From NCBI GenBank assembly GCA_017469925.1, contig JAFUFK010000005.1, forward strand, positions 1 to 64,000: a stretch of DNA of 64,000 bases, read 5' to 3'. The stretch is from Bacteroidaceae bacterium (GTDB taxonomy: Bacteria > Bacteroidota > Bacteroidia > Bacteroidales > Bacteroidaceae). Positions 61,504 through 64,000 of the stretch are shown here, piece by piece; position 1 is the stretch's first letter; every line of letters starts with the position of its first letter. Below the pieces are notes generated by a model. That model was given only the letters and a program-made list of their open reading frames with translations. It was not told the origin of the DNA and did not search any database. The position numbers and the translations under genes are program-made.

Positions 61504-61827
61504 ATGATACTGTTAACAACTGACTGGGGACAGGCCTGGTCGATGGCCGGCATCAGCGTGGGCGTGGTATTCTCGATACTCGTGCTCCTGGTGCTCATCC
61601 TCCAAGTGTTCAGTCTCGTAGCTGCCGGCAAGAAGGTGAAGCCCCAGGCCGCCGCTGCTCCCGTTGCTCCGAAGTCGGGGGCGAAGGGTGGCGACGCCGA
61701 CGAGGCCGCTGTGGCCACTGCCGTGTATCTCTACCTCAACGGCCGCCACGACGAGGAGAGTGGCATACTGACCATCCACGTCAACGAGCACTCGCTCTGG
61801 CACGAAGAACTGAACGAGAGATTGTAA
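61504..61827 (+). CDS. Decarboxylase gamma/delta membrane subunit (OadG family)
   Basis: 107 residues: one N-terminal TM segment (ISVGVVFSILVLLVLILQVFSLVAA), an Ala/Pro/Lys linker and a soluble tail (DEAAVATAVYLYLNGRHDEESGILTIHV). The layout matches OadG-type subunits that hold the complex together. Starts at ATG 61504 rather than an upstream TTG; 21 bp after mmdA. Confidence 0.85.
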   Translation: MILLTTDWGQAWSMAGISVGVVFSILVLLVLILQVFSLVAAGKKVKPQAAAAPVAPKSGAKGGDADEAAVATAVYLYLNGRHDEESGILTIHVNEHSLWHEELNERL

Positions 61828-61866
61828 TCCCCCCCCCTTTGACATTAACATTTAACCTTTCAAGAA

Positions 61867-62310
61867 ATGAATGACTTCAAGTTTAAGATAGACGGTAAGG
61901 ACTACACGGCCAACGTCGTGGAGGAGGAGAGCGGCAAGCTCACCGTTACCGTCAATGGTAAGAGCTACGAGGTGGAAGTGCCCGGACACGTAGCCGCCCA
62001 CACTCCTGTGCAACACATCAAGCCTGCCGCAGCCCCCGCTGCCGCTGCTCCCGCAGCCGCAGCTGCTCCGGCTGCCGCTCCGCGTCCCTCGGCCGGTGGC
62101 GCTGCCATTGCAGCACCGCTGCCCGGCACCATCACCAGCATCGAGGTGAAGGTGGGCGACCAGGTAAAGGCTGGCCAGACCGTCATCGTCATGGAGGCCA
62201 TGAAGATGGCCAACAACATCACGGCCGAGGCCGACGGCACCGTAAAGGCTATCTTCGTTCAGCAAGGTGCCCAGGTGCAGTCGGGCGACGCACTGATTGA
62301 AATCGGCTAA
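61867..62310 (+). CDS. Biotin carboxyl carrier subunit
   Basis: 147 residues. N-terminal beta region ([35 protein letters not shown]), an Ala/Pro linker (about 55-82), and a biotinyl domain with [34 protein letters not shown], where lysine of EAMKM carries biotin. It shuttles carboxyl from the alpha subunit to the membrane beta subunit. Confidence 0.95.
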   Translation: MNDFKFKIDGKDYTANVVEEESGKLTVTVNGKSYEVEVPGHVAAHTPVQHIKPAAAPAAAAPAAAAAPAAAPRPSAGGAAIAAPLPGTITSIEVKVGDQVKAGQTVIVMEAMKMANNITAEADGTVKAIFVQQGAQVQSGDALIEIG

Positions 62311-62461
62311 AGACCCACCCCCTGCCCCTCCCTTGTAGGGCGGGGGGCGGTCACAGTTGTATAATTCACAAAAAGCAAAGAAGAATAATGAATAACATAT
62401 CTAAAACTCTTCGGAAGTATATACTCCCCTCCATACAAGGGAGGGGCAGGGGGGTGGGTCT
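62311..62461. repeat. Inverted repeat pair flanking the oadB start
   Basis: The 27-base segment 62311-62337 is the reverse complement of 62434-62461 with one extra G. The left copy is intergenic; the right copy is inside the beta-subunit gene (codons 16-25, [10 protein letters not shown]). The ATG at 62388 lies in the 96-base loop. Confidence 0.9.
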
Positions 62462-63719
62462 GCTCTTCCTCCTCCTGCTCGTCGCTACCCCGATGATGGC
62501 CGCCGACGGCTTCAGTCTCGGAAGCGCCATGGAGAAGTTCTGGGGCGAGATGGGCTTCATTTCATTCTTTCATGGCGACGGCTGGAAGAATGCAGTGATG
62601 ATTGGCATCGCCTGCTTCCTCCTCTACCTGGCCATCAAGAAGGAGTACGAACCCCTGCTGTTGCTGCCCATCGCCTTCGGTATGCTCCTCTCGAATATAC
62701 CTGGCGGAGACCTGTTCCATACGTCGATGTGGAACGACGAGTTCCTGAACCCCAACAGTCCCTTCTACCACTCGTATCGCCACGTGATGGCCGAGGGCGG
62801 ACTGCTCGACGTACTGTACATCGGTGTCAAGGCCGGTGTCTATCCCTGCCTCATCTTCCTCGGCGTGGGCGCCATGACCGATTTCGGTCCGCTGATTGCC
62901 AACCCGAAGAGCCTCCTCCTGGGTGCCGCTGCCCAATTGGGTATCTTCGCCACCTTCCTGGTGACGCAGATGGATTTCTTCGGTTTTGTTCCTAAGGAGG
63001 CAGCCTCTATCGGTATCATCGGTGGTGCCGACGGCCCGACGGCCATCTTCCTCACCACCAAGTTGGCTCCCCACTTGCTGGGTCCCATCGCCGTAGCCGC
63101 CTACTCGTACATGGCCCTGGTGCCCGTCATCCAGCCGCCCATCATGCGCGCGCTTACTACTAAGAAAGAGCGCCAGATTCGCATGGCTCAGTTGCGCACC
63201 GTGTCGAAGAAGGAGAAGATACTTTTCCCCATCATCGTGACCATTGTAGTGGGTCTTATTCTGCGTTCTGCCGCCACGCTTATCGGTTGCCTTATGCTGG
63301 GTAACCTGATGAGGGAGAGTGGGGTAGTGGAGCGCCTTAGCAAGGCCGCTCAGAACGAGCTGAACAATATCGTGGTCATCTTCCTCGGTACCACCGTCGG
63401 CGCTACCGCCACGGCAGAAGCCTTCCTGAACTTCCGCACCATCTCCATCCTTTGCGTAGGTATCGTCGCCTTTGGCGTAGGTACCGCAGGTGGCGTCCTG
63501 TTGGCCAAGTTGATGAACCTCTTCCTGAAGGAGAAGATCAACCCGCTGATTGGCTCGGCCGGTGTGAGCGCCGTTCCTATGGCTGCCCGTGTGAGCCAGA
63601 CCGAGGGTCAGAAGGCCGACCCCAGAAACTTCCTGCTCATGCACGCCATGGGTCCCAACGTGGCCGGCGTCATCGGTTCGGCAGTCGCTGCAGGCATCCT
63701 TTTGAGCTTCTTGGGCTAA
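62388..63719 (+). CDS. oadB: Sodium-translocating decarboxylase beta subunit
   Basis: 443 residues, slightly longer than usual because of an N-terminal extension. Multi-spanning; hallmark blocks are [82 protein letters not shown] and the final [21 protein letters not shown]. This subunit decarboxylates carboxybiotin and pumps sodium outward. The first 40 residues (with repeat-encoded [10 protein letters not shown]) are absent from typical members, so an alternative start or signal-like extension is possible. Confidence 0.94.
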   Translation: MNNISKTLRKYILPSIQGRGRGVGLLFLLLLVATPMMAADGFSLGSAMEKFWGEMGFISFFHGDGWKNAVMIGIACFLLYLAIKKEYEPLLLLPIAFGMLLSNIPGGDLFHTSMWNDEFLNPNSPFYHSYRHVMAEGGLLDVLYIGVKAGVYPCLIFLGVGAMTDFGPLIANPKSLLLGAAAQLGIFATFLVTQMDFFGFVPKEAASIGIIGGADGPTAIFLTTKLAPHLLGPIAVAAYSYMALVPVIQPPIMRALTTKKERQIRMAQLRTVSKKEKILFPIIVTIVVGLILRSAATLIGCLMLGNLMRESGVVERLSKAAQNELNNIVVIFLGTTVGATATAEAFLNFRTISILCVGIVAFGVGTAGGVLLAKLMNLFLKEKINPLIGSAGVSAVPMAARVSQTEGQKADPRNFLLMHAMGPNVAGVIGSAVAAGILLSFLG

Positions 63720-63734
63720 TATTTGCCCATAAAT

Positions 63735-63770
63735 CAAAGAAAAGCGCGGATAATTTCGCGCTTTTCTTTG
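63735..63770. terminator. Terminator hairpin after the decarboxylase operon
   Basis: A perfect 14-bp stem, 63735-63748 with 63757-63770, loop GATAATTT, followed by TGTTTT. Confidence 0.85.
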
Positions 63771-63789
63771 TGTTTTAATCATAAATGAT

Positions 63790-63797
63790 TATCTTTG
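63790..63797 (+). promoter_or_regulatory. -7 element of the final partial gene
   Basis: TATCTTTG, 26 bp before ATG 63824. Confidence 0.65.
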
Positions 63798-63823
63798 TCC
63801 CGAAGAATGTATAATAAGAAGCT

Positions 63824-64000
63824 ATGAAAAACCTAAAAACTGCTTTGCTCGGCGCGGTCGTCGCCTTGATGACCGTGGCATCCTGTACCGAGAACATCGA
63901 CATGTCGAACCGGTACACCTTTACCGAGGAGACTATCACCAGTTATCTGGAGAAGCATGACCAGTTCACGGAGTACGTGAAGATTTTGGGCGAAGTGAAC
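63824..64000 (+). CDS. Fasciclin-type surface lipoprotein, 5' part only
   Basis: The first 59 codons, running off the window. Lipoprotein signal with lipobox VASC (cysteine at 21), then ENIDMSNRYTFTEETITSYLEKHDQFTEYVKIL. This closely parallels the 705-residue fasciclin lipoprotein at 32444 (YYTFTGEMMSDYLQNHEDFSQFAAIV), so a second fasciclin or SusCD-type locus probably starts here. Confidence 0.75.
   Translation, partial: MKNLKTALLGAVVALMTVASCTENIDMSNRYTFTEETITSYLEKHDQFTEYVKILGEVN

Overview
The window looks like a chromosome segment of a fairly GC-rich Bacteroidales bacterium, most like the Prevotellaceae. The evidence is two SusC/SusD pairs, fasciclin-domain surface lipoproteins, ruvA followed by the giant outer-membrane gene sprA, a sodium-pumping decarboxylase operon, BspA-like repeats ending in a dockerin-like tail, HU-HIG DNA-binding proteins, and many promoters of the Bacteroidetes type (TTTG, about 19-20 bp, TAnnTTTG). 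The placement is inferred from these families, not from a search.

Layout. 1-3.0 kb: an orphan KilA-N protein, an HU-HIG protein and an AraC-type regulator, all on the minus strand. 3.2-8.6 kb: an RND efflux operon, divergent from the AraC gene, in which the inner-membrane pump is fused in frame to its TolC-type outer-membrane partner. 8.7-16.8 kb: sugar and uronate genes (FucP-like permease, secreted alginate-lyase-like protein, PfkB kinase, GH125 mannosidase, uxaC), then tRNA-Arg. 17-23.1 kb: an AddB/AddA-like recombination helicase-nuclease pair. 23.2-24.1 kb: panB. 24.3-41.9 kb: one seven-gene operon (fasciclin lipoprotein, SusC, SusD, two fasciclin lipoproteins, SusC, SusD) with no glycosidase, closed by a strong terminator. 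42.5-45.5 kb: a BspA-like surface protein interrupted by one in-frame amber codon. 45.8-46.5 kb: a VapBC-like toxin-antitoxin pair. 46.6-56.1 kb, minus strand: ruvA, sprA, a small stress-membrane protein and an SGNH hydrolase. 56.2-58.9 kb: cysQ, a YfcE-like phosphoesterase and a convergent MATE transporter. 59.4-63.7 kb: a second HU-HIG protein and the four-gene methylmalonyl-CoA/oxaloacetate-type decarboxylase operon. The window ends inside another fasciclin-type lipoprotein gene.

The most unusual signal is non-coding. Four intergenic regions (1946-2020, 24086-24167, 42041-42125, 59112-59189) each hold exactly four copies of a short palindrome at a fixed pitch of 21 or 22 bp, about two helical turns. 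The palindrome differs between arrays: CACGnCGTG, GTGCCA-n4-TGGCAC, AAGAyGyGCGTCTT and GAACC-rY-GGTTC. Three of the four lie just upstream of a Bacteroidetes-type promoter. Two serve the two HU-HIG genes, whose leaders also carry related CCTAAG-like repeats at 22-bp spacing. No standard feature class explains this geometry; a phased operator array bound by a cooperative protein is the simplest hypothesis.

A second theme is invasion of genes by short intergenic repeats. CTCACCTCT-type, CCCTCCCC-type and TTAAAC-type repeats occur between genes and also inside reading frames. One marks the RND-TolC fusion point, and others sit in loops of the permease, AddB, the lyase-like protein and the N-terminus of the decarboxylase beta subunit.
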